This document shows positions 17,518 to 26,839 of a stretch of DNA of 64,000 bases, piece by piece. The notes below the pieces were generated by a model, which was given only the letters and a program-made list of their open reading frames with translations, was not told the origin of the DNA and did no database searches. The position numbers were made by a program, and so were the translations under genes. The stretch covers positions 1,984,501 through 2,048,500 of the forward strand of contig NC_015737.1 of the NCBI RefSeq assembly GCF_000270305.1, read 5' to 3'. Position 1 is the stretch's first letter; the number at the start of each line of letters is the position of its first letter. Source of the DNA: Clostridium sp. SY8519 (lineage in GTDB: Bacteria; Bacillota; Clostridia; Lachnospirales; Lachnospiraceae).

Positions 17518-17958
17518 ATGCAGATATCGAGCAGATTTACGGTGGCTTTACATATCTTCACCTGTGTGGATACGTTTAAGGATGAATATAAGGTTACGAG
17601 TGATTTTCTCGCGGGAAGTATAGGAACCAATCCGGTCATCATTCGAAAAATACTCACACAGCTGCAGAGTGCAGGGCTTATCACAGTAGCAAGGGGAACT
17701 GGCGGAATCTCGCCAACAAGAGAACTGTCGGATATATCCTTTTATGATGTATATCAGGCCATAGAGCCTGTTGAAGGCGGAGACTTATTTCGGTTTCATG
17801 AAAAACCGAGTCCGGAATGTCCGGTAGGACGAAACATCCATGCTCTTTTGGATGACAAGCTGAAAAACATTCAAAACGCTATGGAAGATGAAATGAAAAA
17901 GTACACCATAGCGGACTTGAGGACAGGAATGCAGGACATTCTGACAAAAGAAACCTGA
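17518..17958 (+). CDS. Rrf2-family transcriptional regulator
   Basis: A 146-residue Rrf2 protein. MQISSRFTVALHIFTCV is the canonical family N-terminus, so the start is ATG 17518 with GGAGGTGG five bases upstream, not the earlier ATG 17482. The winged helix occupies residues 10-70; FLAGSIGTNPVIIRKILTQL is the recognition region, and GTGGISP is the wing. Only one Cys (in PECPVG) appears in the usual sensor segment, so a three-Cys Fe-S cluster of the IscR/NsrR kind seems unlikely. Two matching operators (16578, 17461) make it a likely repressor of snoaL and itself. Confidence 0.92.
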   Translation: MQISSRFTVALHIFTCVDTFKDEYKVTSDFLAGSIGTNPVIIRKILTQLQSAGLITVARGTGGISPTRELSDISFYDVYQAIEPVEGGDLFRFHEKPSPECPVGRNIHALLDDKLKNIQNAMEDEMKKYTIADLRTGMQDILTKET

Positions 17959-17966
17959 CAAAACGG

Positions 17967-17999
17967 GACTCCGGGACAGACAGCTTCGGGGTCTTTTTC
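17967..17999 (+). terminator. Likely terminator after rrf2
   Basis: GACTCCG pairs with CGGGGTC over a 13-base loop, followed by TTTTTCT. The next gene follows within 20 bases, so readthrough is possible. Confidence 0.55.
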
Positions 18000-18015
18000 T
18001 AAGGAGGCGTAAACC

Positions 18016-18636
18016 GTGACAGCAAAAGACTATCTTGACTATATAGTGAATGAAATACATCGAACAATTGTAGCCACTGTCGATGACGAGTGCCTTCCGG
18101 TGACGGCAGCAATCGATATGATGGACAGTGATGAAAATGGGCTGTATTTCCTTACTGCAAAGGGAAAAGGCTTTTATGACAGACTGAAGAAAAGAGAATT
18201 TCTTGCCCTGACTGCGATGAAAGGCGAGGATACCATGAGCAGCGTGGCTGTGTCTATCCGCGGAAAAGTTCGGGAGCTTGGATATGAGAGGATTCCGGAA
18301 CTGTTCGAGAAAAATCCGTATATGCGTAAGATATATCCAACAGAGGAGTCTATGCATGCTCTGACGGTGTTTCAGATATATGAGGGCAGCGGGGAGTGGT
18401 TTGATCTTTCAAAGAAACCAATCGAGCGTGCCTCCTTTACATTCGGAGGAGCAGAGAAAAAGGCAGAGGGATATTTCATTACTGATGCCTGCATCGGCTG
18501 TGGAAGTTGTGCGGCAGTCTGTCCGCAGAACTGCATCATGACAGATAGTATTCCCTATGTGATCGAGCAGGAACACTGCCTGCATTGTGGGAACTGCATG
18601 ACGGAATGTCCTGTAGGTGCGGTGGAAAGAAGGTAA
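18016..18636 (+). CDS. PNPOx-like flavoprotein fused to 2x[4Fe-4S] ferredoxin
   Basis: The 206-residue protein has an N-terminal pyridoxamine-5'-phosphate-oxidase-like flavin-binding barrel (about 1-135) and a C-terminal ferredoxin module with two clusters: CIGCGSCAAVCP (near 159-170) and CLHCGNCMTECP (near 188-199). This couples FMN to low-potential electrons. Start is GTG 18016 after AAGGAGGCG. It leads a three-gene run with a macrodomain and a SirTM; the redox protein may supply or sense oxidative conditions for the ADP-ribosylation cassette, though that is inference. Confidence 0.88.
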   Translation: MTAKDYLDYIVNEIHRTIVATVDDECLPVTAAIDMMDSDENGLYFLTAKGKGFYDRLKKREFLALTAMKGEDTMSSVAVSIRGKVRELGYERIPELFEKNPYMRKIYPTEESMHALTVFQIYEGSGEWFDLSKKPIERASFTFGGAEKKAEGYFITDACIGCGSCAAVCPQNCIMTDSIPYVIEQEHCLHCGNCMTECPVGAVERR

Positions 18637-18640
18637 TCAC

Positions 18641-19447
18641 ATGAACGAGAAAATGACACAGAATCAGCGGCTGGATTATCTCGTAGAGGAACTTAAAACA
18701 GATTCTGTTCAATATAAAGATTTGGAAACGCCTAAAGACACCGAAGGAAAACGACGCATTCTTCGGTCGCTTATGAACATCCGTATGCCGCGAAGGATGG
18801 ACGAATCTGTTCTCCGCATTCAAGATGATTATCTGAAAGAGCGACTCCGTGAAAATGGGATCGTGGAGCTTTCGGACATTCCTGTGATACGTAACGGGCT
18901 TTCCATCTGGCAGGGTGATATCACAAGGCTAGCTGTGGATGCTATCGTAAACGCTGCGAATTCTCAGATGTTGGGCTGCTTTGTCCCGATGCACACCTGC
19001 ATTGACAACTGCATTCACACTTTTGCCGGAGTCCAGCTTCGAGCAGAGTGCAGCAGGCAGATGAATCAGCTGAGGATCAAATACGGCAAAGATTATGAGC
19101 AGCCGACTGCTGTTCCAATGCTGACGGACGCCTATAATCTTCCTGCGAAAAAGGTAATTCATATCGTAGGCCCGATTGTGCAATACAAGCTGACGCCGGA
19201 ACTGGAGAAGGAACTGACAGACTGTTACCTGAATACCTTGGATATGTGTCTTGTTAATAATTTGAGAAGCGTGGCATTCTGCTGTATTTCTACAGGCGTA
19301 TTTCATTTTCCGAACAAGCGGGCAGCTCAGATTGCCGTCAGCGCCGTAGACAGCTGGCTCTCACAACATCCGGGTGCTATGGAAAGGGTGATCTTTAATG
19401 TTTTTAAGGACGAGGATAAAAAATACTATGAAGAACTTATACGATGA
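18641..19447 (+). CDS. Zinc-type macrodomain protein-ADP-ribose hydrolase
   Basis: The 268-residue protein has a helical N-terminal part and a macrodomain from about residue 90 (IWQGDITRLAVDAIVNAANSQ, CISTGVFHFP). The inserted segment GCFVPMHTCIDNCIHTFAG carries Cys/His residues of the zinc-containing macrodomain subclass that accompanies SirTM sirtuins and removes their mono-ADP-ribose marks from lipoylated carrier proteins. The start at 18641 is preferred over 18617, which overlaps the previous gene. It overlaps the SirTM gene by 20 bases, so the eraser and writer are translationally coupled. Confidence 0.92.
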   Translation: MNEKMTQNQRLDYLVEELKTDSVQYKDLETPKDTEGKRRILRSLMNIRMPRRMDESVLRIQDDYLKERLRENGIVELSDIPVIRNGLSIWQGDITRLAVDAIVNAANSQMLGCFVPMHTCIDNCIHTFAGVQLRAECSRQMNQLRIKYGKDYEQPTAVPMLTDAYNLPAKKVIHIVGPIVQYKLTPELEKELTDCYLNTLDMCLVNNLRSVAFCCISTGVFHFPNKRAAQIAVSAVDSWLSQHPGAMERVIFNVFKDEDKKYYEELIR

Positions 19448-20417
19448 AATGCCGAACGGTTATCAGGAGAGCATTCAAAAGGGACTCAGTGCGGTGCGTT
19501 ATTTCAGCAGAAATATGACATTCGAAACAGGTTCTAAGGAGGAACGACTCTCTGGATTAAAGAAAGAGATCGAAGAGGCAGATGCTATTGTGGTCGGAGC
19601 GGGTGCCGGACTTTCTACTTCCGCCGGACTAACCTATAGCGGAGAGAGATTTGAAAGGTACTTCTTTGATTTTGCAAGAAAGTACGGCATCCAGGATATG
19701 TATTCCGGCGGTTTCTATCCCTTCCCCGATGAAGAAACACGCTGGGCGTGGTGGGCAAGGCATATCTATTTCAACCGATATATTGATGCACCGAAGCCTG
19801 TCTATAGGGAACTGCTCTCACTTGTGAAAGATAAGGATTATTTTGTTGTTACAACGAATGTAGATCATCAGTTTCAGAGAGCAGGATTCGATAAAAGGCG
19901 TCTGTTCTACACCCAAGGAGACTATGGACTTTTCCAGAGCGCCAATTCATCCATGCAGAAAACCTATGATAATGAAGAATGGGTAATGAAAGCAATGGAG
20001 GCTCAGGGGTTCAGAAGGGACGAGAATGGGGTGTTTCAGGTTCCGGAAAGTGATGAACTGAAAATGAAGATTCCGGTATCGCTCATTCCGAAATGTCCAG
20101 ATGATGGTTCGGATGTTACTATGAATCTTCGTGCGGATGATTCCTTTGTCGAGGATGAAGGGTGGCACAGAGCGTCTGCGGCATATGCGGACTTCCTGCT
20201 TAAGACTAAGAATCTTCAGGTGCTTTATCTGGAGCTTGGCGTAGGAGCCAATACACCTGTCATTGTGAAGTATCCGTTCTGGCAAATGACGATGACAAAT
20301 GAAAAGGCAGTGTATGTCTGCATCAATTATGGTGAGGCATTTTGTCCGAGCGAAATTGCAAACAGAAGCATCTGCATTGATGGGGATATTGGTGATGTGT
20401 TTGCGAAGATGAAATAA
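19428..20417 (+). CDS. SirTM-class sirtuin (NAD-dependent ADP-ribosyltransferase)
   Basis: The 329-residue sirtuin-fold protein has the NAD-binding motif GAGAGLSTSAGL near residue 56 and TTNVDHQFQRAGF, with the catalytic-region HQ changed in the way typical of class M (SirTM). SirTMs ADP-ribosylate lipoylated GcvH-like proteins in response to oxidative stress, and the neighbouring macrodomain reverses it. Here no GcvH-L or lipoate ligase gene lies next to the pair. The start at 19428 (inside the macrodomain gene) is chosen by frame and family length; ATG 19449 is an alternative. A hairpin terminator follows. Confidence 0.9.
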   Translation: MKNLYDEMPNGYQESIQKGLSAVRYFSRNMTFETGSKEERLSGLKKEIEEADAIVVGAGAGLSTSAGLTYSGERFERYFFDFARKYGIQDMYSGGFYPFPDEETRWAWWARHIYFNRYIDAPKPVYRELLSLVKDKDYFVVTTNVDHQFQRAGFDKRRLFYTQGDYGLFQSANSSMQKTYDNEEWVMKAMEAQGFRRDENGVFQVPESDELKMKIPVSLIPKCPDDGSDVTMNLRADDSFVEDEGWHRASAAYADFLLKTKNLQVLYLELGVGANTPVIVKYPFWQMTMTNEKAVYVCINYGEAFCPSEIANRSICIDGDIGDVFAKMK

Positions 20418-20441
20418 AGACAGGGCTTTAAAAGAAAAATC

Positions 20442-20486
20442 AGGCTCCTCACTACTGATTAGGTTCAGTGGCAAGGAGCCTTGTCT
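20442..20486 (+). terminator. Terminator after the SirTM cassette
   Basis: AGGCTCCT (20442) pairs with AGGAGCCT (20474) and is followed by TGTCTT. It also abuts the end of the recombinase remnant on the other strand, so it may serve both. Confidence 0.55.
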
Positions 20487-20733
20487 TATGCTTCGATGTC
20501 GATTGTGGTGCCGGACTTGAATTCCACGGTGAAGTGGTCGGCGAAGATGGTGATTTTCTCGATGAGCTTTTTGACCAGAGCCTCATCAAACTCTGTGATG
20601 TCGGTTTCCTGACCGACGATGAAGTCCTGTAGCTCCTTGATCCGGTTCATGGCTTCTTCCAGGTGGTGGCTGTCAAGCTCGGATTGTTCTTTTTGGTCGC
20701 GCAGCCGGAAAATCTCATCGGCGATGGCGTCAT
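20486..20733 (-). pseudogene. Large serine recombinase, C-terminal remnant (copy A)
   Basis: On the minus strand the frame reads YDAIADEIFRLRDQKEQ ... ITEFDEALVKKLIEKIT ... FKSGTTIDIEA and stops. This is the C-terminal tail (coiled coil plus DUF4368-like end) of large serine recombinases from conjugative transposons. The recombinase and catalytic domains are missing; the fragment ends at about 20733, where acyl-CoA dehydrogenase coding sequence begins on the other strand. A homologous tail lies at 29538-29736 in the same orientation. Confidence 0.75.
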
Positions 20734-20734
20734 A

Positions 20735-21481
20735 GGAATCATGATGGAAGAGTTGTCCAAAGAAAGCTATACTTTCGCTTTACTGGCAATGATCGAGAAT
20801 GTGTTCATCAGAGGAATGATGGAAGGCTGCACACCGGAGCAGATCAAGAAGTATGTTGTTCCTACAATGAAAGGAGAGAAACTTTTGGCACTCGCACTGA
20901 ACGAAGCGCCGGGTGCTCTGTTCTTTGACGGTTATTCAACCAAGGCAGTACGTGACGGAGATAATTGGATCATTAACGGAAATAAGTGCTTCATCACTCT
21001 TGGTGATGTAACTGACTATTATATCGTGATCGCAAGAACGGGTGAGCCGGTCAATCCACTGACAGGAGAAGGGCTTGTTTCATTCATAGTTCCTGCTGAT
21101 GCTGAAGGTATTTCTGTCGGCCACATTGAAAAGAAGGTTGGCTGGAAAGGCAGCCATACAGGAACTGTTTATTTTGAGAATGTCAAGGTATCTGATGCAG
21201 ACAGAACACTGGCACCGCTCTTTGTTGTCGGAGCAAACTTCATGGGGGCTTTGTATGCTGCATGTGATCTCGGCGGCGCTGAAAAGTGTATCGAGCTGAC
21301 AGCAGCTTTCCTGAAGGGCAGGATTCAGGAAGGGGGCCTTTCTGTCTGGGACGCACATGAATCAATAAGAAATAAGGTAGCAGAACTCGAAGTCAAGGTA
21401 AGAGTTCTCAAAATGGCTGTCTATAGCTTCCTTCAGGACTTTTCCAACGGAGAGCCGAATTTTGTTGGTACTAGAATATAA
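20735..21481 (+). pseudogene. Acyl-CoA dehydrogenase, internal fragment
   Basis: About 245 residues of an acyl-CoA dehydrogenase: the segment LALNEAPGALFFDGYSTKA, the FAD/substrate stretch KCFITLGDVTDYYIVIA and KKVGWKGSHTGTVYFENVKV are all typical. Both the first 80 or so residues and the C-terminal catalytic helices are missing. The left end joins a recombinase tail and the right end stops 2 bases before an IS3 element. Not expected to be functional. Confidence 0.8.
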
Positions 21482-21559
21482 ATAGTGCAAGTCAAAATGA
21501 GAAAGTCCCAAATAGACAATACATGATACAATAGAAACATCGTACTGGAGGAGGATCTC

Positions 21560-21847
21560 ATGATGGCAAGGCAACATGACAAACAGTTCAAACTGGATGC
21601 AGTCCAGTATTATTTCGAACACAAGGAGCTAGGTGTTCGTGGCTGTGCCCAAAATCTCGGTGTAGGTTACAGCACCCTGACAAGATGGCTGAGGGAGTTC
21701 CGGGAGTCTGGCGATATTACTGTTCGTGGTTCCGGTAATTACGCCTCCGATGAGCAGAAAGAAATCGCTCGTCTGAAACGTGAACTCCGTGATGCCAAAG
21801 ATGCACTTGATGTACTAAAAAAAGCAATCAGCATTCTGGGAAAATAA
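21560..21847 (+). CDS. IS3 transposase OrfA
   Basis: The 95-residue helix-turn-helix protein (KQFKLDAVQYYFEHKELG, GVGYSTLTRWL) ends in a leucine-zipper-like helix (IARLKRELRDAKDALDVLKKAI). It binds the element's ends. Near its 3' end a run of seven A residues (21817-21823) is a likely -1 slippage site that fuses it to orfB, the usual way this family makes active OrfAB. Confidence 0.9.
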   Translation: MMARQHDKQFKLDAVQYYFEHKELGVRGCAQNLGVGYSTLTRWLREFRESGDITVRGSGNYASDEQKEIARLKRELRDAKDALDVLKKAISILGK

Positions 21848-22752
21848 CAGAAGCTATTTATCTCGGGGTTTCTAAAAAGACGGAAGCTGCCAGAAAACAG
21901 GGCCGCCGGGTTTCCGTCTCCGGAATGCTGAAATACTTAGGCGTTTCACGGTCAGGATATCGTTCCTGGCTGAACCGTACTCCTTCTGATACAGAAAAAC
22001 GCAGGGAATACATAAAAAGAAAAATACAGGATATTTATGAGGAATCGAAGCAAAACTACGGAGCCCCTAAAATAACAAAAAAACTACGTCAGAGGGGAGA
22101 GATCATCTCAGAACGTACCGTTGGAAAATGTATGAGGGAAATGGGGATCAAAGCCCAATGGGTGAAACCATGGACCATCACTACCATAGACTCTGATTTG
22201 AGTTACGAACTGAAAAACCTCCTGGATGAATAGTTTAGCCCTGATCGTCCCAATGCGGTATGGTGCAGTGATATCACGTATATCTGGACGGTCGATGGCT
22301 TTGTCTATCTGACAAGTATTATGGACCTGTTTTCCAGCAAGATTATTGCCTGGACACTTAGCAAGACATTAGAGGTATCCTGTGTGATTGATACCATCAA
22401 CAAAGCGAAAGCCAAACGGAACACAGAGCTTCCATTGATTATCCACAGTGACAGAGGAAGTCAGTATGTATCTAAGGCATATCGAGATGCTACTGTAAAA
22501 ATGCAGCGTAGCTACTCGAAAAAGGCTTTTCCCTGGGATAATGCATGCATTGAAGCATTTCATGCACTGATCAAACGGGAATGGCTGAATCGTTTTAAAA
22601 TACGTGATTATCAGCAGGCATATCGTCTGGTATTTGAGTATATCGAAGCCTTTTATAATACCAAACGTATTCATAGCCATTGCGATTATATGTCACCGGA
22701 TGACTTTGAAAAGCTATACGAGCAGACAGACGAACTGCTCTTAGTAAGTTAA
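21844..22752 (+). pseudogene. IS3 transposase OrfB with in-frame stop
   Basis: In the -1 frame to orfA, the sequence runs through the HTH_21 region (NYGAPKITKKLRQRG) and integrase core (VWCSDITYI, IHSDRGSQY, CIEAFHALIKREW, giving D, D and E). A TAG at 22231-22233 interrupts it between the HTH_21 part and the core; the frame continues intact afterwards. Without suppression the full transposase cannot be made, so this copy is probably immobile on its own. The downstream part has an internal ATG at 22321. Confidence 0.88.
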
Positions 22753-22794
22753 GATAAGGATAAATTTCTCATTTTAACTTGTGCTAAATCTTGA

Positions 22795-23988
22795 CATAGG
22801 ACCAATCAAAAGATAGAGTTGCTTGTAAAAAGGAAAAAAGAGCTTCAGCAACAGGCAGATGGATTATCGATAGAAGATGCGGAACAGAAACTTTCTGAGA
22901 CACTTCGTCAAGCCGATGAAATAGAAGCGAAGATTGTAAAGACTACTGAAAGAAGCCGGATACTTCTGAAGCAGATATATCAGGTGAGTGCCCAGCTTGA
23001 GGAAGCTCAGTTTGCTGGAGAACGTTATCATGCACTCGAGTCACAGTATTCTTCTGATTTGAAGAGGCTCGAATTCATTATAGACGGGAAGTTAAAGGAG
23101 AAGAAGATTGTTCCGCCATCCAATTGCCCGTATTGCGGTCAGGCATTGGAGAATGTTCCAAGCGTCGAAGAAAATTACATCGAGACAGCGGAAATTGAAT
23201 ACAATAAAATTAAACTGCACTTAAGCGATCTACAGACAGTTATCAGAGATAACGATACAAAGATTGATAAACTAAAAGATCAGCTATATGGGCTTGACGA
23301 GGAGAACGGATACATCGAATATAAAATTAATGATGAGTTAAAATTGGCTGCAGCTGATTTACAGAAGAAGATTGTCTTGTTCCAGGACGTTATCGATATG
23401 CAAAAGGAGTTGTATGCAATTGATAAGATGTCTGCCGAGCTTAATACGGATGCCTATAAAAAGGAGAACGAAGAGGACTTTAGCATACGGACATATAATG
23501 GTCGAGATTCGCTGACTCCCGAGACGTGGAAGGAGCTGAGCACTTCGCTTAACCAGATGATAAAAGAATGTGGGTACCCAGGAGATCCTGAATCAAGATT
23601 GAATAAGGATACTGCTGATGTTATCGTCGGAGCAAAATATAAGAAAAACGAGGGCAAGGGATACCGTGCGTATCTGAATACGATAATGCTGTTTAACCTG
23701 ATGAAGTATTTTGAACGTAAGGCGGAATATGCTCCACATCTTCTGATTCTGGATTCACCAATTTTGTCGCTGAAGGAGAAAAAGTACGATATCTCTGAGA
23801 AGGAAGCTGCAACGAAGGGAATGAGGCATTCACTATTTCAGTACATGGTTGATAACTGCTGGGAAAACCAGGTAATCATCGTGGAAAATGAGATACCAGA
23901 AGATGTGGATTACAAAGACAGCTACATTCAGGAATTTTCTAAGGATGAGAAGAATGGAAGATGCGGTTTTTTGGAATCAGAACATTGA
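22795..23988 (+). pseudogene. SMC/Rad50-like ATPase lacking its N-terminal half
   Basis: About 395 residues: coiled coil, a zinc-hook pair CPYCGQ (near 23128), more coiled coil and a C-terminal ATPase lobe with Walker B LLILDSPIL. The N-terminal ATP-binding lobe and Walker A are missing, cut off 9 bases after the IS3 end. The frame is open from 22795; TTG 22819 is only an accidental start. It is a different family member from the ATPase at 10668 and probably belonged to another Rad50-like defence ATPase system. Confidence 0.8.
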
Positions 23989-24007
23989 TAAATACGGGGT
24001 TACAGAG

Positions 24008-24244
24008 ATGAAAAAACGAGTAAGTTATAATAAGCTTTGGAAATTGCTGATAGACCGAGGTCTGAAGCGCACTGATTTGAAGGAACTCTGTGGGATAAGT
24101 TCGGCATCGATTGCGAAAATGGGTAAAAATGAAAATATGACCACTGGAGTCTTGGCGAAAATCTGTACAGGACTGCAATGCGACGTATCGGATATTATGG
24201 AGATGGTGCCAGAAGATGATGCTTCGAGCGAAAAGGTACGGTAA
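24008..24244 (+). CDS. Small HTH (Cro/C1-type) regulator
   Basis: A 78-residue single-domain protein (MKKRVSYNKLWKLLIDRG, ELCGISSASIAKMGKNENM, GLQCDVSDIMEMV) of the YozG-like XRE class. The ATG at 24008 follows an AGAG element. Such tiny regulators often control restriction-modification genes; here an Eco57I-like protein follows 60 bases downstream. Longer upstream starts would run into the preceding SMC frame. Confidence 0.85.
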   Translation: MKKRVSYNKLWKLLIDRGLKRTDLKELCGISSASIAKMGKNENMTTGVLAKICTGLQCDVSDIMEMVPEDDASSEKVR

Positions 24245-24304
24245 AGAGATTACAAAAGCATATATGAATGATGAGAACAAGTGAAAAAAGGAGTACATAT
24301 CCTT

Positions 24305-24931
24305 ATGTGTAAGCTAATAGACATTACAAGCGTACCGGTTGAACCTTTTCTAGACTTGCTTTTGCAAGATAAATCCACCAAGAAGAATATAATCTGGGCG
24401 ACAGACACTTATCAAGGCTACGGACATGGATTTTCCGATAAGGAGCAAATAAATAAAAAACTGCTTTTGCTGCATGCAGACATTATCAAACCGCGAATCC
24501 AGAAGTCCCAGGAAGAACAGGCAGCCAGGACGCGGAAAAAAGCCGAGGTCTTCACACCGAAACGTGTGGTAAAAGAAATGGTGGATATGCTTGAGAAAGA
24601 GAACCCGGGCTGCTTTGACGATCCGGATGCTACGTTTGCGGATCTTTATATGAAGTCCGGTATGTATATCACGGAGATCGTGACAAGGCTATTTCAGAGC
24701 AGTAGAATGAAGGTACTGTTCCCGGATGATGCAGAGAGATTGAATCATATTTTTGCTAAGCAGGTATACGGGTGTGCTCCTACAGAGATCATCTATCGGA
24801 TCTGCCTCCGCTATATCTTAGGCTTCAGTGATGAGATCAAGATAGAGAAAAATAATATCAAGCTGTGCGATACGCTTGAATATGCCAAGGATGGGACGTT
24901 AGAAGAGAATCTGGAAAAATTGTTTGGCTGA
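24305..24931 (+). CDS. Eco57I/N6-methyltransferase-like protein lacking catalytic motif
   Basis: The 208-residue protein resembles the N-terminal part of Eco57I-type N6-adenine methyltransferases: NIIWATDTYQGYG, then KKAEVFTPKRVVKEMVD and a SAM-binding-like DLYMKSGMYITEIV. The sequence then ends with CDTLEYAKDGTLEENLEKLFG without ever reaching an NPPY catalytic motif. It may therefore be a SAM- or DNA-binding specificity partner, or a shortened gene. The tidy ending and AAGGAG site (spacing 12) suggest that the short form is translated. It lies between an HTH regulator and a DUF262 protein. Confidence 0.65.
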   Translation: MCKLIDITSVPVEPFLDLLLQDKSTKKNIIWATDTYQGYGHGFSDKEQINKKLLLLHADIIKPRIQKSQEEQAARTRKKAEVFTPKRVVKEMVDMLEKENPGCFDDPDATFADLYMKSGMYITEIVTRLFQSSRMKVLFPDDAERLNHIFAKQVYGCAPTEIIYRICLRYILGFSDEIKIEKNNIKLCDTLEYAKDGTLEENLEKLFG

Positions 24932-25019
24932 TGTATTAACGAGATTATATACATATGCCAAAATTCGTCAGAGGTATTTAAGGCTGGTGAATTAGAAAAT
25001 AGGAAGGACAACGCATCAA

Positions 25020-26798
25020 ATGAAAACCAACGACAGACAACTAACTGAGCTTATGAAGGAAGTGGATAATGGTGCAGCTCAGCTGCCGGACTTCCAGCGA
25101 GGATGGGTGTGGGATGATGGTCGCATCCGCGCGCTGATATTAAGTGTCATCCATAATTTCCCGGTAGGAGCGGCGATGTTTTTAGAATACGGGAACGAGA
25201 GCATTCACTTCAAGCATAAGCCGATTGAAGGCTCACCAGCGAGTCCGGAAACACAGCCTGATGAATTGATCCTTGACGGGCAGCAAAGACTTACTTCTTT
25301 GTACAATGCCCTCTACAGCAAAAATCCGGTCCATACAAAAACGGACAAGGGAAAAGCGATTGATCGCTACTATTATCTCAATATCGAAAAGGCTCTTGAC
25401 CCAGGAGCTGATGATGAGGAAATCGTATTTTCTGTTCCTGCCAGCAAGCAGATCACTTCAGATTTTGGACGGAAGGTTGATATGGATCTTTCGACCAGGG
25501 ATCAGGAATATAAACTGAAGATGTTCCCACTGAATATCATCTTGGACACATCGGAGGAGCAGAATTGGCAGAACAGCTACTTTGCTTATCATGAATATAA
25601 CCCAGAAGTGATAAAGGAATTTACAGAGCTATTTTCAAAGGTAATCAACCCGACACAGCAGTACCAGATGCCGGTAATACTTTTGGATAAGACCACTCCG
25701 AAAGAAGCGGTATGCCAGGTCTTTGAGAATGTCAATACAGGGGGCGTTTCGCTGACGGTGTTCGAACTTGTCACGGCAATCTTTGCCATGGATGACTTTC
25801 AGCTAAGAAAAGACTGGGAAGACCGGAGAGAAAAATACTTCTCTGGAGATCTGCTTTCAAAGGTAACAGCAACGGATTTCTTGACTGCTCTTACCCTGCT
25901 TTCTTCCTATAAGAAAGGCGGAACCGTAAGCTGTAAAAAGAAGGATGTGCTTGCACTTACGCTTCCAGAGTATCAAAAATATGCGGATGATCTCTGTGAG
26001 GGCTTTACACTTGCAGAGAAGTTGCTCAAGGAAGAACGCATATTCTCAAGCGCTGATTTGCCATACAGCACCCAGATGATACCGCTATCCGCTATTTGCA
26101 CAGTGCTGATGGATGATAATCGGATACGCACAACAACTGTAAAAATCATGGTAAAGCAGTGGTACTGGTGCGGCGTCTTTGGTGAATTATACGGATCGGC
26201 AAATGAGACAAGATATGCAAATGATATCGTACAGGTCACGAAGTGGATAAATGATGGTGGAGAACTGCCGAAGACAGTGAAGGACTTCTACTTCAACCCA
26301 ATGAGACTGCTAGGATTGCAGTCCCGTCAGTCTGCAGCATATAAAGGCGTGATGGCACTGATCTTGAAGAATCATGCCAGAGACTTTATCTCCGGCGCGG
26401 AAATGGATTTCTCAACTTTCTCTAATGAGAAGATTGACATTCATCATATATTCCCAAAAGATTACTGTATCAAAGCAGGATACGACAGATCAAAATGGAA
26501 CAGTGTCCTAAATAAGACTCCACTTTCGGCAAGTAGTAATCGCGAAATCGGAGGGTACGCACCGTCTGTATATTTGGGCAGACTCGAGAAGAAAGGCTCT
26601 GTTTCGCCAGAGGATCTCGATGGATATGTGGAATCACACTGGATTGATCACGATTTTCTGCGCGCAGATGATTTCACGAACTTCATGGTTGATAGAGCCA
26701 GGAAGATTCTGAAGGCCATCGAGCAGATAACCGGGCGGACAATCTCTGGTAAGGATTCTGACGAAGTGAGACAGGCGTTTGGAGCCAGCCTTGACTAG
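25020..26798 (+). CDS. DUF262/HNH restriction-type protein (GmrSD-like)
   Basis: The 592-residue protein opens with a DUF262 ParB/Srx-like NTPase domain: LPDFQRGWVWDD and the hallmark LILDGQQRLTSLYNAL near residue 82. The C-terminus carries an HNH-type nuclease motif, IDIHHIFPKDYC (about residue 475) followed by the conserved Asn region. Fused DUF262-HNH proteins are type IV restriction enzymes of the GmrSD class that attack modified phage DNA. It is followed 41 bases later by an AIPR gene and probably forms one defence unit with it and the methyltransferase-like gene. Confidence 0.88.
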   Translation: MKTNDRQLTELMKEVDNGAAQLPDFQRGWVWDDGRIRALILSVIHNFPVGAAMFLEYGNESIHFKHKPIEGSPASPETQPDELILDGQQRLTSLYNALYSKNPVHTKTDKGKAIDRYYYLNIEKALDPGADDEEIVFSVPASKQITSDFGRKVDMDLSTRDQEYKLKMFPLNIILDTSEEQNWQNSYFAYHEYNPEVIKEFTELFSKVINPTQQYQMPVILLDKTTPKEAVCQVFENVNTGGVSLTVFELVTAIFAMDDFQLRKDWEDRREKYFSGDLLSKVTATDFLTALTLLSSYKKGGTVSCKKKDVLALTLPEYQKYADDLCEGFTLAEKLLKEERIFSSADLPYSTQMIPLSAICTVLMDDNRIRTTTVKIMVKQWYWCGVFGELYGSANETRYANDIVQVTKWINDGGELPKTVKDFYFNPMRLLGLQSRQSAAYKGVMALILKNHARDFISGAEMDFSTFSNEKIDIHHIFPKDYCIKAGYDRSKWNSVLNKTPLSASSNREIGGYAPSVYLGRLEKKGSVSPEDLDGYVESHWIDHDFLRADDFTNFMVDRARKILKAIEQITGRTISGKDSDEVRQAFGASLD

Positions 26799-26839
26799 CT
26801 CTTTTAATTATTCCAGATAATCTCTATGAGGTAGAAATA

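Larger units (their letters stand above)
21483..22786 (+). mobile_element. IS3-family insertion sequence (IS150-like)
   Basis: About 1,304 bases bounded by imperfect 22-base inverted repeats (TAGTGCAAGTCAAAATGAGA... at left, its complement at 22765-22786, 19 of 22 matching). It encodes orfA and a -1-frame orfB with a DDE core. Left flank is acyl-CoA dehydrogenase and right flank an SMC gene, and no clear target duplication is visible, so the surroundings rearranged after insertion. Confidence 0.88.

Noticed and set aside
18016..20417. Standard SirTM operon
   Set aside because: GcvH-L and lipoate-ligase genes are absent, so the usual lipoyl-carrier role cannot be assumed.
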